From the NCBI GenBank assembly GCA_961205875.1, contig OY540811.1, forward strand, positions 22,065,248-22,129,247: a DNA stretch of 64,000 bases. The letters are read 5' to 3'. Numbering within the stretch: the first letter of the stretch is position 1; every line of letters starts with the position of its first letter. Shown piece by piece: positions 13,204 through 25,821 of the stretch. The stretch comes from Sialis fuliginosa (Eukaryota; Arthropoda; Insecta; Megaloptera; Sialidae). The position numbers and the translations under genes were made by a program. Below the pieces are notes generated by a model that saw only the letters and a list, made by a program, of their open reading frames with translations, was not told the origin of the DNA and did not search any database.

Positions 13204-13884
13204 CAGGCATGATTTAAAAAAACTCATTGAAGCAGAAGGTGTTACCTAGATGTGTGAAAATAATATTAAAATATGAGTCTATTACAAAAGCAATAGATTT
13301 TGCCTTTTGCTTTTGTAATTTGGGGAAATGATAGTTTAAAGTATGCTGATCAAGAGTTGTAATGAGTGCAACCTACGAAAATCCATAATTTATGCTTCAA
13401 AGGGTACTCAAACATTCTATGTTTATCTTTATTTTTATATTTATTTTATGTATATCTCCTAAACGTCCTTAAGGATCAACATTTAGAAAATTCTGTAATG
13501 GATTTCCATCCTTAAAAATTAGCCAGAGAATAAAATATTTTTTTAAATTAATTTTATAAGAAACTGCCGAACCAAAAAACTAAAAAATTGTCACGAAAAG
13601 TTCTGACTCTTAAGAAGATAAAAATAAAATTATGTATTCAACATAAAATGTTTTTGGAATAGAAATTATGGATTTTCATAGGTTGCGCCCTTCACAACTT
13701 TTGATTAACACTCATCAAAAAATTTCAATAAAAAGAAAAAATTGATTGCTTTTTTAAGGAGTTCTTTCTTTTGCTCTACTATTAAAACGGCCGTATGCGG
13801 ACATGGGTTTATTATTAAAAAGCGATTGTTTTAATGTCCTCGACAACTTTTGAAAGTTTGTCAGTATGGTTATGGGACACCCTG
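13204..13884. mobile_element. Foldback element, long version of the 49.3-kb family
   Basis: The right terminus GTTTGTCAGTATGG followed by TTATGGGACACCCTG matches the right end of the compact copy at 49325-49742. Inner arms also match: AAATGATAGTTTAAAGTATG then CTGATCAAGAGTTGTAATG on the left, TTCACAACTTTTGATTAA on the right. The palindrome continues inward as CAACCTACGAAAATCCATAA (from about 13370), paired with TTATGGATTTTCATAGGTTG (to about 13686), around an extra interior of about 270 bp. The outer left arm is eroded, so the left border (TA-CAGGCATG) is uncertain. A small hairpin lies inside the left arm: ATTACAAAAGCAA (from about 13282) pairs with TTGCTTTTGTAAT (to about 13319). Confidence 0.6.
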
Positions 13885-13894
13885 TTTATAGTTT

Positions 13895-13952
13895 ATATAC
13901 ATATATATATACCTATCATACATATATGAGTGTGTGTATGTATATATATTTA
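13895..13952. repeat. TA/TG-rich simple repeat
   Basis: Alternating purine-pyrimidine microsatellite: CATATATATATATACC, CATACATATATGAGTGTGTG and TATGTATATATATTTA. Confidence 0.8.
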
Positions 13953-14191
13953 TGGTAGCTAAGGACGGTTAGGTACTAGAAAATGCCGCACTTTGATATT
14001 ATAATTTTAAATCTTTGAACCATTTTTCATTGTAAAGTTAAAACATTCTTTGTGCGACACTTTTTGGCATATAAAATAATAGATGAAGTTTATTTCCATA
14101 GTCACTTAGAGTCCGGGTTTGTATGCATCTTAAAGGTTAAGAACTATGTTAAGTATGATGATGATTTTGATTAATATCCCTAAATATTATA

Positions 14192-14600
14192 TACTAGGAT
14201 TTTCCCGCGGCTTCGCCCGCATATATTTTAAAAATGGCGAATGCCTTGTTTGATGCTACCTCCTATTCGCCCATCGATACATTTATTCGAATACGTGCTC
14301 AACCCAACCCCACATCCCCTCGCCATTGTAGAAGACGAATGATATAATGTGACTTGCATATATTTTAAATTTTAACTGGGATATTTTGTTATTTATTGAG
14401 TTATCTACATTACCTTATTCGATGTTTTGCACATTAAAATGAAATGTGATAAATGTACTATTTAAATCGATCAGTATAGTAAATGCCGGTACCGAATAAT
14501 GCAGGTAGAAAATAGATTATACGCGAAGTTTTGTATAGAAAACGTCTGCAGCGACCTAAATATTAAAGCTAGATATATGCTCTAATTGAACTTTACAAAA
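14192..14600 (+). repeat. Retroelement-like remnant with CCCGCGGCTTCGCCCGC
   Basis: TACTAGGATTTTCCCGCGGC followed by TTCGCCCGC is a phrase typical of the ends of abundant retroelement-derived repeats in Lepidoptera and some other insects. A similar phrase, TACTAGCTGTGCCCGCGC, opens the repeat at 20787. The following 400 bp is richer in G+C than its surroundings and has no reading frame of note. The right boundary is a guess. Confidence 0.5.
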
Positions 14601-17600
14601 CGTCTATACATAACTTTAATGTATCTCTTATAATTAAGGTTATAATACGGGTTAAATTGAATACGCGTTCTTATTTACTCACTGCTCAGTTCTTTTAAGT
14701 GATAGTGAGATTATATCTACCTAGCTCACATTTTAGTATAATAACAATAACTAATATCAGTAGATATATAATCCATAAACTCTATATGTACAGTGTAAAT
14801 TTTGTTTTGAGTGTATATTATGATCCATTTTTATTGTTTACAGAATTTTTGTTTGTCTGTTTGTTTTAAGTACAATTGAAAACTTAATAGAACTTTTACT
14901 GTTAGGAAACCTTAGGAAGTTATGAGTGGTTGAACAGATATCGTGGTACAAAGAATCGTGGTGAAGACATTCATGTTTGGAGCATCCATTTGCACGCATA
15001 TTTACCGATTTAGAAATACTAGTATAATACAGGTATAGTGGAAAATTCCGTTTTGTAGTAGGTATTAATCTATTTATAATTAATAAACATTTATTTTTAT
15101 CCAGAAGACGGTTCTTGTAATTTATTACAAAATCTATTTGTATGTACAATAATGTACATTCATACTTAAAAAGTCAGGTACACCAATAATTTATAACAAT
15201 GCACCAGTTGTATATATTAAAGTTTAATTTTGCAGAGTAAAGAACGTGCAGCACTATTGCACGGAACAAAACTGAAACATATCGCTCTGTTCAATATTGG
15301 AAATAGCGGACAGAATTCGATTGATATAAAGGTAAGAGGAATGTAAATATTTACATTTGTATACATGTATATATATATTTTTCAGTCGACCGACATTGGT
15401 ATGAAAGATATAGGTACATAAATACAATGAGTTATATTGGTGCCGTATACTCACAAATTAGTAACACGTTTTTTGTAGAACCAAAAATATTTTCTTTGAT
15501 AAAATTAATTTTAAAATTTATGTAGTAATCGAATTGGATGATTGAAAATATTTGATATTATTCTAAAAATTATCAGTAATTAGTGAAGCATTTGTTTTTA
15601 AATTAGTAATTGATATTGTTTTAATTAATCATTTATTGTATCTATATTTACCGTATTATTAAAATGTCGCTTATGTTTTAACACCGTGCAACTCAAAATA
15701 TTCTGCTTTACAGCAGAGATACTCAAGTAAGTCTTATGACAGCGTCGCTATTTTTGGCCAAGCCGGCGTTAATGATTTTGATTGCTAAAATCAGAAAATT
15801 ATTTTTTAACAATATTAATTTATAAGAATTTTTATGGTGTTGATGTTTATGCAATCAAATTTTGCTATTGAATACAATAAAAGTTTTTGATAGGTCAAAC
15901 GATTCTTTATCTAATGATATCAATATGACAAAAAATGGTTGATGAATCTTAAAAGCGTTACTCAAACCGCCACTGAATTGATTGACAGTGCGTGGCTGAA
16001 CAAGTAGAAAACGTAGGTACTTTTACGAAACGATACAATTTAATGATATGTAAATTAAAATGTGAAATATCGGCGAGTCACATCAACTAGGTAAATGGGC
16101 ATACTATAAATGCCAGAAGTTAATTATATCTTTCTTATGCTCTCCCTCTTTCTTTGTAAGTAGGTATAGAAAGAGATATAATATCGAATGAATTAACATA
16201 CTAATTTTCTTTTTCAAAAATCAATCTATATGATTTTTTGCATGATAATAAACAAATATCGGGATAAATAAATAAAATTTTGCATTTTTACAGAAGTTAT
16301 CGTGAAAGAAAAAAAATGTACAGACAGATAAACAAACGAACAAACACCATACATAACCAACTTTTCTTTACGTTTGAAGGTAGTACAATCAGAGTCGGAA
16401 TTTATTCGCAAATTATTTAACTCTCTATCATCATCATACTTGCATTTATTTTGTACCATGCATTTAAAAGGTATAAACGAAATAAAGAAAAGTTAATAAC
16501 AATCATTGTTTATCTTGAATTCTGCTTTAATCATAAATACTCATACTGAAATGAGTGGAAAAACAGTTATACACAAATATAATAATTTAAAAAATAATGG
16601 TATGATTTAGAAAAAAAAACATTTGTAGGTAAATCAACGTTTTTCAAAATATCTTGTATAAGTAACTGTTGGCATAGAAATGAATGTTTTTATTTAAAAA
16701 AATGCTTCACTAATTAAGCACTCTAAAAATAATAACAGCTAAAATTTAGCTCATCATTTAATGATAATGCACTAGAACTATATCTATTTTCCAAATATGA
16801 CATAAACGCTGTACAATATATCAACATTTTAATAAAAAATCTGTCACTATATACCACTATATTAAAACATGTATTCATATATTCACTGTTCCTACAGGCT
16901 AGGGTAAAAAAACTTTTATGAACCAATTACATCCATGGTTGCACTAACCTCTGGGACTGTGGTTTTATTTAATTTTTATATGCGTTGATGAAAATATGCA
17001 TCAACGCAAAAACATTAATCGAATAATGAATATATATGACTTGTTATACGAGCGCTCGTGATACTGTAAATGAAAACAATGTTTTCAATTTTGAAAAAAT
17101 ACGAATTATTTTCAGTATGCGAACGTGGAACATATGATGATAATACATATGTATACATGTTTTTATGTTATGAATTGAAAATGATATACAAAACATATAT
17201 TATTATTGATAGTTATCAAAATGTATATCAATTATTATTAATTGCAAATTCATACGAGGAAATATGCAAATATTGTAGGTCTATCTTTTTAATTTTTTGA
17301 TAGTAATGTTATTTTTTGTTAACATGGGTAATTTTTGTTATGTATACTTATAAAATTTATAATTATAAAAGGGTAGCATTTAAGCGCGCATTATTTTACA
17401 CACATTTTAATAATTAAATAAGTATATTGTGTATTAAAATGTTACACGTTTTGAGTATTATACTAAGCATATATTGTGAAATTAAAAGCAATACAATAAT
17501 GAGTAAATATCATGAAACATATGACACCTTCCTTATTTTATTTAAATTAATAATATACAATTTTTTATTATGGTGGGGCATTACCTCTATGATTTTTTTT

Positions 17601-18090
17601 TGCGTGGAGACATAATTCAAAACGAATAATTTCTTTTTATTGAACGGCATTTTTATACCCCGGTTATCTTTCAAAACTAATAAATTCTCGCCATTTAACT
17701 GGATTTATTATATATATTTATTTATATATTGCAAATCAGAAAAAAAATACAGTTTTTCGAGTGTTTTGATAAATTTTTGTTGCTCATCATTTCTCATTTT
17801 ATTTAAAATAGTGCGTATATAAACTGTTCTGATTACAAAATCATAAAGTATCAGTTTTCTGGGATGCAGATAAATTTAGTAATTTATAACTTGCAACAAG
17901 CAATTGATATAAAAGTCCAAGATAACTACGAGAATTTCTCATGGGTTTTCAAATATGAACACGTGTACTTTTAGCAGAAAGTTTAACGAAAAAAGGTTGA
18001 CTAATAATTTATTGATAAGTATTGATTTGTTATTTTGTGTTTAACACCTGCCTATATATTATATTTTTCAATTTTGATTTTTTGCAAATA
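14600..18090. other. A+T-rich stretch without identifiable genes
   Basis: Several open frames of 60-103 codons occur on both strands (for example 14838-15149 minus and 17070-17300 plus). All have the Ile/Tyr/Phe/Lys/Asn bias of random A+T-rich sequence and lack splice context. A 13-nt interval between TTTACAG and GTAAGTC near 15714-15733 (+) resembles a microexon but is expected by chance. A short hairpin (TATATCTTTCT / AGAAAGAGATATA) lies at about 16125-16180. Confidence 0.5.
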
Positions 18091-18750
18091 CAGTATGTCC
18101 CAGGATAGATGTAACAAGAGGTGGTGTAATGAACATTTTTTTTTTTTAATTTCGGAATGACATTTGGAGATCGAGTCCTGCTTGATGTAAAATTAACGTA
18201 TACCAAAAATTAGTTGATTTGACCTTTCTTTTATAAGAAAAAGTTGAACAAATAATCAAGAAGAAACATCCTATATTTTTCAAAATATGAAAAAAATAAA
18301 AAATAAAGCTTCTTTAGAATGCAATTTTGTTACCTAATACCGAATTTCAGAGCATTAAAAAAACAACACTTTCAATAAATTAAGTAGATATTTTATAGTG
18401 AAGTGAAAAGCAGTGTTGGAAACAACTTAATAGCTAAGCTACTTTTTCACAATATAATATCTATTTAATTTATTGAAAGTGTAAATTTTTTTATATGCTC
18501 CGAAATTCGGTATGGGGTTACAAAATTGTATTCTAAACAAACTTTCTTTGTGGATTTTTTCATATTTTGAAAAAATATAGGTAGCTTGTTTTTGGTTATT
18601 TTATAACTTTGCTTATAAAATATCCTGTAGAAGACCAAGTCAACTAACCTTAGTTTCACATCAAGCAGGACTCGATTCCCAAATGTTATTTCGAAATTCG
18701 AATTTTTTTGTTCATTACACCTCTTGTTACATCTATTCAGGGACACATTG
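18091..18750. mobile_element. 660-bp foldback element with TA target duplication
   Basis: The left terminus CAGTATGTCCCAGGATAGAT and the right terminus ATCTATTCAGGGACACATTG are imperfect inverted repeats, flanked on both sides by TA (18089-18090 and 18751-18752). The arms remain recognisably complementary for about 320 bp each, through ATGTAACAAGAGGTG, GAGTCCTGCTTGATGT, TTTCAAAATATGAAAAAA and ACACTTTCAATAAATTAA. Almost the whole element can therefore fold into one hairpin. TA duplication and a CAGT..TCCC terminus fit a non-autonomous Tc1/mariner-type element. The 93-codon minus-strand frame at 18465-18746 lies within one arm and is not a gene. Confidence 0.8.
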
Positions 18751-20423
18751 TATATTGAAGATATTTATTTTTGTACTTTACTGAACATAACAAATTCCAT
18801 GAACCAATATAGCATTTAAAGCGTAAACAAAAATATTCTTGAAATTCATAATTTGAAAGTTTGTATCGCTTCTGGCATTCAAGAATATATTTATAACTAC
18901 ATATACTTTTTTTTAGATATTAATAGACGTTTATTTTTGTATTTGTGTTCACCAAACATCGACTTCTTGATTATAACAAAGTTGAAGAATTTAAAAAATA
19001 AAATTCATTTTATATTAAACACATACCTACGTTGTCTTACGTATAGAAACACAAAATAAGACTTATACAAAAATACTCCAGTAAAAAAGTCTAAACAAAA
19101 CTGCTGGAAACTTATTTCGGACCTTAATCCAGGATGAAAAAAAAATCTGTCAAATAATTCCCGCGGAAGAAACGTTCCAACAAAAATGAAATAAGAGACT
19201 TTCCGATCGAAGTTAAGCGTTTTCCGAAAGTAAAGTTTTATGACTTCCGGGAAGCAACTTTTGCACAAACAATAGATAAGTGCTAATTCTTCTTAATACA
19301 GATTATCTCCGGAACATTTCATTAAACAACTCCAATCCGCGTAACTGGATCAAGGTGGAAACTTACGTAGCGGGAATACAAATTATTTAGTCGATTCTAG
19401 AGATTTGTGTACGGAGAATTAACTGAGGTTTCTATTTATAACGTAAACATGTACCATATAAGCCCATGTGCTAGTATTTGTCTATAATTCAACCAACTCT
19501 TGCATATGCAGCTATGCGTGCAAACCTATACATCGAAGATTATGACGACTGCACCTAACTTAAGCTTTATTACACTTGTCAATTTTTCCTTTAATTATTA
19601 TAAAAATATTTTAAATTGACGACTGAAAATCGTATTTATATTTACCGATTAAACGTCTAATTTTAATCTCGAGTCTTTACGAAAATAAAATACGTTCATT
19701 TTGGTGATATCTAGGGATACTAGAATTGTCAATTGAGATTTGTACATAAAAAGATTAATGCTTGGCTAATTTGTTTGATTTTGTATATTAATTATTAATT
19801 ATATTTTGTGTATTTAGTTCTTCAAGGAGTAAGGTTTGCCTCAGATAATATATGATAAAATTATTTTCAGATGGTATTTTTTATTACTTTCTGTTAAAAA
19901 TACTAACGTCATTCATACCCTTTTGTTAAATGTAAACTGATACCAACGGAGGATTTCAAAATAAAAAAGGCATTTCTGCGGTAAGTATAGTAACTCGTAA
20001 CAACGATATTAAATCGTAAGTATATTTCTAATCCCGTGAAATCCAATATCGGGTTTGCTTTGCAAATTTCATGAAAACCACTGAAAACATCAAAAATATA
20101 AGCCGTGCAGTGCGGTTTAGCTGAACGACGCAAATCAATCAATCGGATATTCTCGACAGGCGGTTGAAAGTGATAAATACTCTTCTGCGCTGACCTCTTG
20201 ATAGGTTCACATGAGAAATCGTATCACAGCTTTATTCACTTTATATGTACACGTCTATATCGAAAAAAATCGGCTCGTTTTTCATGGGATATTTTTTAGT
20301 AGTAAGACATTGGGAAGTTTGATACAAGTAATTATTAGATTGTTTCCATTAAACTTCTATTGCATAAACGTAAGATTAAAATGGATTGTATTATTAAAAA
20401 AATGAATAAAGTACGAGTTGGCT
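18751..20423. other. A+T-rich stretch; nothing supported
   Basis: The intervals 19080-19340 and 20020-20170 are a little richer in G+C. A minus-strand open frame at 19909-20142 has a more protein-like composition than most (..CKANPILDFTGLEIYLRF..), but it starts only at TTG, has no domain I know and no clear splice borders. No gene is called. Confidence 0.45.
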
Positions 20424-20590
20424 AAAAGCCTCTATACACCACTCAATTAGACATCCAATTTGCAGGGGCATAGCCCAGTCGGGGCGATTATATATAAAAA
20501 AACTCTACTTATTATAATAGTAACCGATTTACCTACACTCTATCTCCATACAAATCGGCCCTGCATATTGGGTGGTGTATACAGGCCTTT
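20424..20590. mobile_element. Short MITE-like inverted-repeat element
   Basis: AAAAGCCTCTATACACCACT at the left pairs with GGTGGTGTATACAGGCCTTT at the right, and the pairing extends inward over CAATTTGCAGGG / CCCTGCATATTG. The element is about 167 bp. Flanks are CTA on the left and ATA on the right, so no clear target duplication. TAGCCCAGTCGG inside matches a tRNA A-box pattern, but no B-box follows at the right distance, so it is not read as tRNA-derived. Confidence 0.6.
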
Positions 20591-20786
20591 ATACAGAATA
20601 TTGCACATAGATTCAGTTTATTCGATTAAGAAAACAAAGTTACAAACAAATTCAACTACTAACGTAACAAAGACAAGAGTGACGTCATCCATCAAATATA
20701 TAAACTAATATTCAAAATCAGTTAACGTCTTAATGCATAGATATCGCAACAATGTACATTACATCTATTTTATATTTATATTATTT

Positions 20787-21605
20787 ACTAGCTGTGCCCG
20801 CGCGGCTTCATTCACGTGGACTATGGAATTATTATTTTAGATTTTTGAAAAATATAGTTGAATTAAGTACAAACACGATTAGTTATTATTGTAAATTACT
20901 TAACAAAAACGAATCAGAACAAAAAGTACAAATTATTTTTGTTTTGTTTAAATTTAAAAGTTAATTATTAATTATTGAAAGCAAAATAAACAATTGACGA
21001 TCAAAACACAACAGCCGAGCCGAGGGAAACCAAATACTACCGCCCGAGCGCATGCAAATCGTTCCCTCTACCCCGCTACGACACGGCACTTCTTTAGTTC
21101 ACGCGTTATTAATAATATTTTACCGTATATATTTTATTTGAAGGTATAACCTAAACTAAAAGACCAAATTGGATCTGTAAAGAGCAAATTATATCTACAT
21201 TAAGTACTTATGACGATGAAATAATTTATTTTAAATGTTTTACAGGTCATAAGTCTACGCAAACAGAACCCAATTTTTTTTAATTTTCTTTGTAACATAA
21301 AAGCACTCATTGTGGCTTAAATATAAAAGTTAAACATGTGTTATCACGGACTTTATTCGAGATCTTTTGAATCTACACAATTCTTTACTACAATATTTTG
21401 TACATTATTTAACGGCTCATGCAGCGTATTGCAAAAGAGAGTGCTTGCGGCAAACTTTTTTTCGACTTAATTTACTATTATCGTCACTGCTTATTCCTTA
21501 TGTTATCTAACGTAACAAAATATATCCTATAACCTGGTCAGAGAACATATCTAAGAATTTAAAAAACACGTAAATCGGATAAGTGGTTCTCGAATAATTT
21601 TAGGT
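20787..21605 (+). repeat. Retroelement-like remnant starting TACTAGCTGTGCCCGC
   Basis: The 5' phrase GCTGTGCCCGCGCGGCTTCA and the 3' phrase AAATCGGATAAGTGGTTCTC are familiar parts of abundant retroelement-derived repeats in insect, especially lepidopteran, genomes. A G+C-rich patch lies between them (about 21010-21110: GCCGAGCCGAGGGAAAC and CCCGCTACGACACGGCA). No reverse-transcriptase frame survives. The open frame at 20752-20964 is a by-product. Similar phrases are known from other insect orders, so the family cannot be fixed. Confidence 0.5.
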
Positions 21606-21655
21606 TGTCTATGCGGCCCGTGGAACAATTTGGGTTGGCCAGGCCTGAAATAGAT
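21606..21655. repeat. hAT-like terminal fragment
   Basis: Read on the minus strand, CAGGCCTGGCCAACCC followed shortly by CACGGGCCGC resembles the CAGG..GGCCAACC..GGGCCGC ends of common hAT MITEs. Only this one end is visible. It abuts the preceding retroelement remnant. Confidence 0.3.
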
Positions 21656-21761
21656 TATGTGTAAACAAGGAAATCGATTTTATATATATTTTTATATATA
21701 TTTATATTTATATATTTTTAAGGAGTAACACAGCAGAGGCTTTTGTAGATGCAACAACATT

Positions 21762-22397
21762 TTGCTGTGTTCTTTAACTCCCTTTATATGCCTACGTAAT
21801 GCTACTTTATTGCAACCATACACATTCTAGAGGGAAACTTTGTATGTGAGATTTTTACATCCTGCTTTAAGGAGTTGCTGTAAAATATCGTTGATCAAAA
21901 TTCTTCATCATTATAATATCTTGATGCTTTTCATAGTGATATTTTTTAAACATTAAAATCTAACAAATACTACTTGTTCTATGCGAAGTCTACTAACAAC
22001 AATTAAAATTACTTTCTAAGAATAATAAATATGATTTTATTTTAAAAATTATACAAAAATGATTAGAATGTATTTTACATATGTATTGAAAAAAGAAGCT
22101 GAAAGTATTCTGGGACTGCTGCAGCTCCGGGCAAAATCTCATTATTCCATTACTACACATTCCAATATGTATATTTTAGAAGTTAAGATGCTGCTGCTCA
22201 AACAAATTATGTAATAATTATAATTAACCTACTGTGAACAACTGTGATTATACTCCTGTTTAAAAAAATACCGTTCACGCACAAAAACGTGCACTGTTTT
22301 TCACGTTAATTTTCAGTAGTGAAGTAAAGCGAGTTTCGGTACCTTTATGTGATGTTCTTTAACTCCCATTACATGCTACATGGTGCTACGTTATAGA
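21762..22397 (+). repeat. Pair of ~48-bp direct repeats 590 bp apart
   Basis: TGTTCTTTAACTCCCTTTAT at about 21767 is followed by TGCCTACGTAATGCTAC. It recurs as TGTTCTTTAACTCCCATTAC at about 22353, followed by TGCTACATGGTGCTAC. The first copy is preceded by a small hairpin (AACACAGCA / TGCTGTGTT). The pair may be ends of one decayed element or two copies of a short repeat. No gene lies between them. Confidence 0.4.
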
Positions 22398-23455
22398 TGT
22401 GCGTTGTTTGCCTATAATGAACAACGGGCAGTGCATGCAGTGTTGAGTACAGGACACAATAATTACGTATGGAGTTTTAATGTATATTACTGTTTTGTTC
22501 AAACTATGTATGCAGAATGGTATTAGCTTTCCACTGCTATAAAGTCTGACGACATGATATCGGTGTGTTGTTATTCGTATGGAGTTTGCATTGTTACGAC
22601 TCGTGGGGGGATTTAAAAAAATATTCTTGTACGTGTCACCGTCAGCCACATTAAATTTTAATAATGAATGTTAAATTTAATTTTCTTGACGTTATTCATT
22701 TACCTTTTCTTATATGCGCTGATGAAATTCATAAATGTTGAATTTTTAATTTCAAAATAACAAAATATCCGAACAGTAATATTATGAAACATAAAGAATA
22801 AAACACATTATGTTTTTTATTTTCATGGAGAAAGCAAGATCTCATATTCATTGGAATTTATGTAACATATATTTTATAGTTCATAGCTTGTGTGTTTGTA
22901 TGATGGCTTAAGATCTACATGCCTAGAATATTTTGAAGATGACCGCGGAAGCCTTAAAACCGTCATAAATATGTATTTTTGTTTCCATTTAAAATTATTA
23001 TTACAACCATTATTTCTGAATAACATCAGACAATAGAAAGGTAAAATTTCTAAAGAATTACAATTCGAATAAAAACCCATAAATATAAATTATAAAAAAA
23101 AATCCAGTTTGGCTGTTCGTATCTATACATATTGTTTCCAAGAAGACTATTATTCTGGAAAATGGAAACTCCTTAGTGTATAATCATCACAAGACGTAAA
23201 CGTATTTATTCGATTTCTTTGATAAATTATTATATACATTTCAACTACGTTCAGTTAAACGAAAATGAAATACGATATATTAAAATATCACATTACTGAA
23301 ATGAAAACAAAAGAAAAATACTCTCTTGATATTAGAGCTACAATTGAAAGTAATTATCAAAATGAGATTGCCAGTGGCATACGGAGTTAATAAACTGATT
23401 TACTACTATTATTATTCGTACCTACATATTTGTAAATATAAAAATAAAATTATTA
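22398..23455. other. A+T-rich stretch; one unexplained frame
   Basis: A minus-strand open frame at 22386-22649 begins at GTG and has a fairly mixed composition for about 45 codons. It has no domain I recognise, overlaps the direct-repeat region and lacks a convincing start or splice borders. No gene is called. Confidence 0.45.
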
Positions 23456-23907
23456 TGAAGTGGTCGACCAGTCTTCATTCAAATTCGCTTATCGCAAACT
23501 TAGGCTCCTCTTATTTGGTTATTATAATATTTAAATCATTTCTCTATGTACCAAACAAAGACAGATATTTTGAATCTCATTTGCTAGATAAAGAAGTACT
23601 TTTCGTTTAAAGTACTCATATATATTTGTGCGATTAAATTATTATGTAATCTATTGAAAATTTTAGAAGTAATTTTTGTGGCAATAAATATTAAATATTT
23701 CGAATTTTAGTATTTAAATATGTTGAACTTCATATAATAATAATTAATTAAATGGACGTACCTATATTTATGTTTTTATTTAAAATGATGTAACTATATA
23801 AGCTCCGCTCTAGAAAAAGATAACCGATGATGTTTGTCTTAATATTTTCGAATCTGTTATAAGCGATTCTGACCTTTACGGTAGCAGACAACTTCTAAAA
23901 CCAATAG
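23456..23907 (+). mobile_element. Second copy of the CAGTC/CCTGCA-ended repeat family
   Basis: Shares GAAGTGGTCGACCAG, ATTCAAATTCGCTTATC, GACAGATATTTTGAA, CATATATATTTGTG and GATAACCGATGATGTTTGTC with the copies at 2.1 and 41.0 kb. The right end ..AAACCAATAG is followed by TA, aligning with ..GGCGACTG-TA in the 41.0-kb copy. About 90 bp of extra A+T-rich sequence lies in the middle. The terminal CCTGCA motif has decayed. The open frame at 23326-23610 crosses the left border and is not a gene. Confidence 0.6.
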
Positions 23908-25368
23908 TACATACGTTTGCCCGAAACTTTAAAATCGTCAATGTCATAATTTTACGCTAAAGATTTTCAAGATATATTTTATAAACCTAAATTAGCATAT
24001 AAATAATTAATTTTAAAAGTGATACCAAAATAAAATATACACTTACTTGCATTCTGACTGCATTTGATAAGAAAGTTTTATTGTTATATATTTTCAAGTT
24101 TAAAATTTATTATTAAATATCTATAGTTCTGACAAAAAGATCAGAAGTGTTTATTATATTTAGTTATTTTTATTATTGGCACATTTTGTAACATAAATGC
24201 CTATTGATGTTCTCTAATTGGAATATTGAACGCTCGCAGCCAGTATTTCATGTTTGATGTTATGACTTATGTACATTCAATTTATTAAATATTTAATGGA
24301 TTGTATATGTCATACAAAATAATACCCACCTATATCAATTGTCAAATTAATTTTCAAAATTTCTAAAATATTGATTATGTTATAATTAGTATTCTAATTA
24401 TATATTTAGGTATAAATCCTATGTGTTCATGTATCTATGTCTTGTGTAAAATATGTATTTCCTTTAGATTATGTAAGTAATTCATATGGGTTTAACATTT
24501 TAGTTTTATGAACACGAGACACATAGTTCAAAATGATGGTATGAAAATTCAATGCTCATTATAGATGATTAAATTACATAAGTAAATACCAAGAAGATTA
24601 ATTAAAGAACTTTTGGTACTTGTCTATCATATCCCCGGCATCTGTAGATGTGCAAGTCTCATATATTATAAAATATAATCAGCGCCAATGTGAGGAAAGT
24701 GTGTACTATTAGTTTAAATATTTATTACAAAAACAAAAGTAACCAAACCGATTTTACCTCAATAGATTACTCTAACCAAGGACAGTTCGATAAAATCTTC
24801 ATATTATGCATAATTTAATAATAACCGAATATACAATAATTATCTATTTAAAAATATTGAAATTAATAGTATTACAGATATTGGCGTTGATCAAATTATA
24901 AACATATCAGTTGTCATCTGCAAATACCGGGAATATAATAAACAAGTACCGAACTTTTATATTCGTAATAAGGTAAATGATATTATAATGATTTATATTC
25001 AGAACTAGAGTCATTAAATGGTTTTTAATTTACATACAATAATCAAAGTGAACATTATTTAAATTTTGAAATGAACGACACTATCAGGTAAATATACACT
25101 GTTTTATGGACTTTTAGAATAAATCATCTAAGGTAAATCTTTAACTGTTAACAGTTTATGCCATTTTATAATAATATATTGTTTTTATTTTAGTTTACTG
25201 CGCATCACTAACACCATGCAGAAAACTACAGTACGAATAAAATTAACATTACAAGTTTTCATTTTATTTCATATTTTATGAACTATCTTGGTTGATTTAT
25301 TGTTATCTCTTTGTTTATATTCTACCATATATTACGTGCAAATTGTTGTTATTATATGAGAAATACAT
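23908..25368. other. A+T-rich stretch with one dispersed 50-bp block
   Basis: The only repeat-like feature is 24740-24788 (AACCAAACCGA, then CAATAGATTACTCTAACC, then AAGGACAGTT). It matches 37481-37529 inside the CACTA-ended element (AACCAACC.., CAATAGATTGTCCTAATC, AAGGACAGTT). An 11-nt AG..GTAAGT interval near 24040-24060 (minus) is taken as chance. Confidence 0.45.
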
Positions 25369-25821
25369 TCATGTTATATCTCCATTATATTTATATATGC
25401 ACTCGGTAAGTAAATGCTTCTTAGAAAAAAATGCATGATGCGTTGAGAGCGAATTGGAGCGTAAAACAGAGGAGGGACGTTTTGCAAACAGCGAGGAAGG
25501 AAGGTACGTAAAAATATTCTTTAAGACGGAAGAAAATATAAGAAAGAGCAAGGAAGTTTGAGGTCCATCTATTCTCACCATTTTGTGAGCCAACGTTTTC
25601 TTATTAACCTTTAAGGAATATAGAGGATCGACAAAGACTGTTCTTAAGCATTGTTTTTTTAGTTTTATGTTGTATTTAAACTTTACATTGATCTCACACG
25701 TCTGCGTTATCATATAGTGCTGCATAAAAAATACAATTCTGCGAAATTTGTAAATTTGATGATCTATCATAAAAATGATCATACCTCCATAATAATCTTG
25801 GCTTGAAATATCATATATCAT
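25369..25821 (-). CDS. Longest open frame in the window, 150 codons, unrecognised
   Basis: The frame runs from a true ATG at 25821 to a stop at 25369. A frame this long is rarer than expected at the window's overall base composition, but the local sequence (25430-25600) is richer in G and A, which lowers stop density on this strand. The predicted product has no signal peptide, no convincing membrane segment and no motif I recognise. Its C-terminal half is Ser/Leu/Lys-rich. No splice signals bracket it convincingly, and no repeat copy was noticed elsewhere. It may be a chance frame, an exon or a decayed insertion. Confidence 0.12.
   Translation of the reverse strand: MIYDISSQDYYGGMIIFMIDHQIYKFRRIVFFMQHYMITQTCEINVKFKYNIKLKKQCLRTVFVDPLYSLKVNKKTLAHKMVRIDGPQTSLLFLIFSSVLKNIFTYLPSSLFAKRPSSVLRSNSLSTHHAFFSKKHLLTECIYKYNGDIT

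Noticed and set aside
16125..16180. Hairpin TATATCTTTCT / AGAAAGAGATATA as a terminator or pre-miRNA
   Set aside because: Arms are only about 11 bp and low-complexity, and bacterial-style terminators do not apply in this insect-like sequence.
20463..20500. tRNA A-box-like TAGCCCAGTCGG
   Set aside because: No B-box (GGTTCRANNCC) follows at tRNA spacing and no cloverleaf can be drawn. It lies inside an inverted-repeat element.
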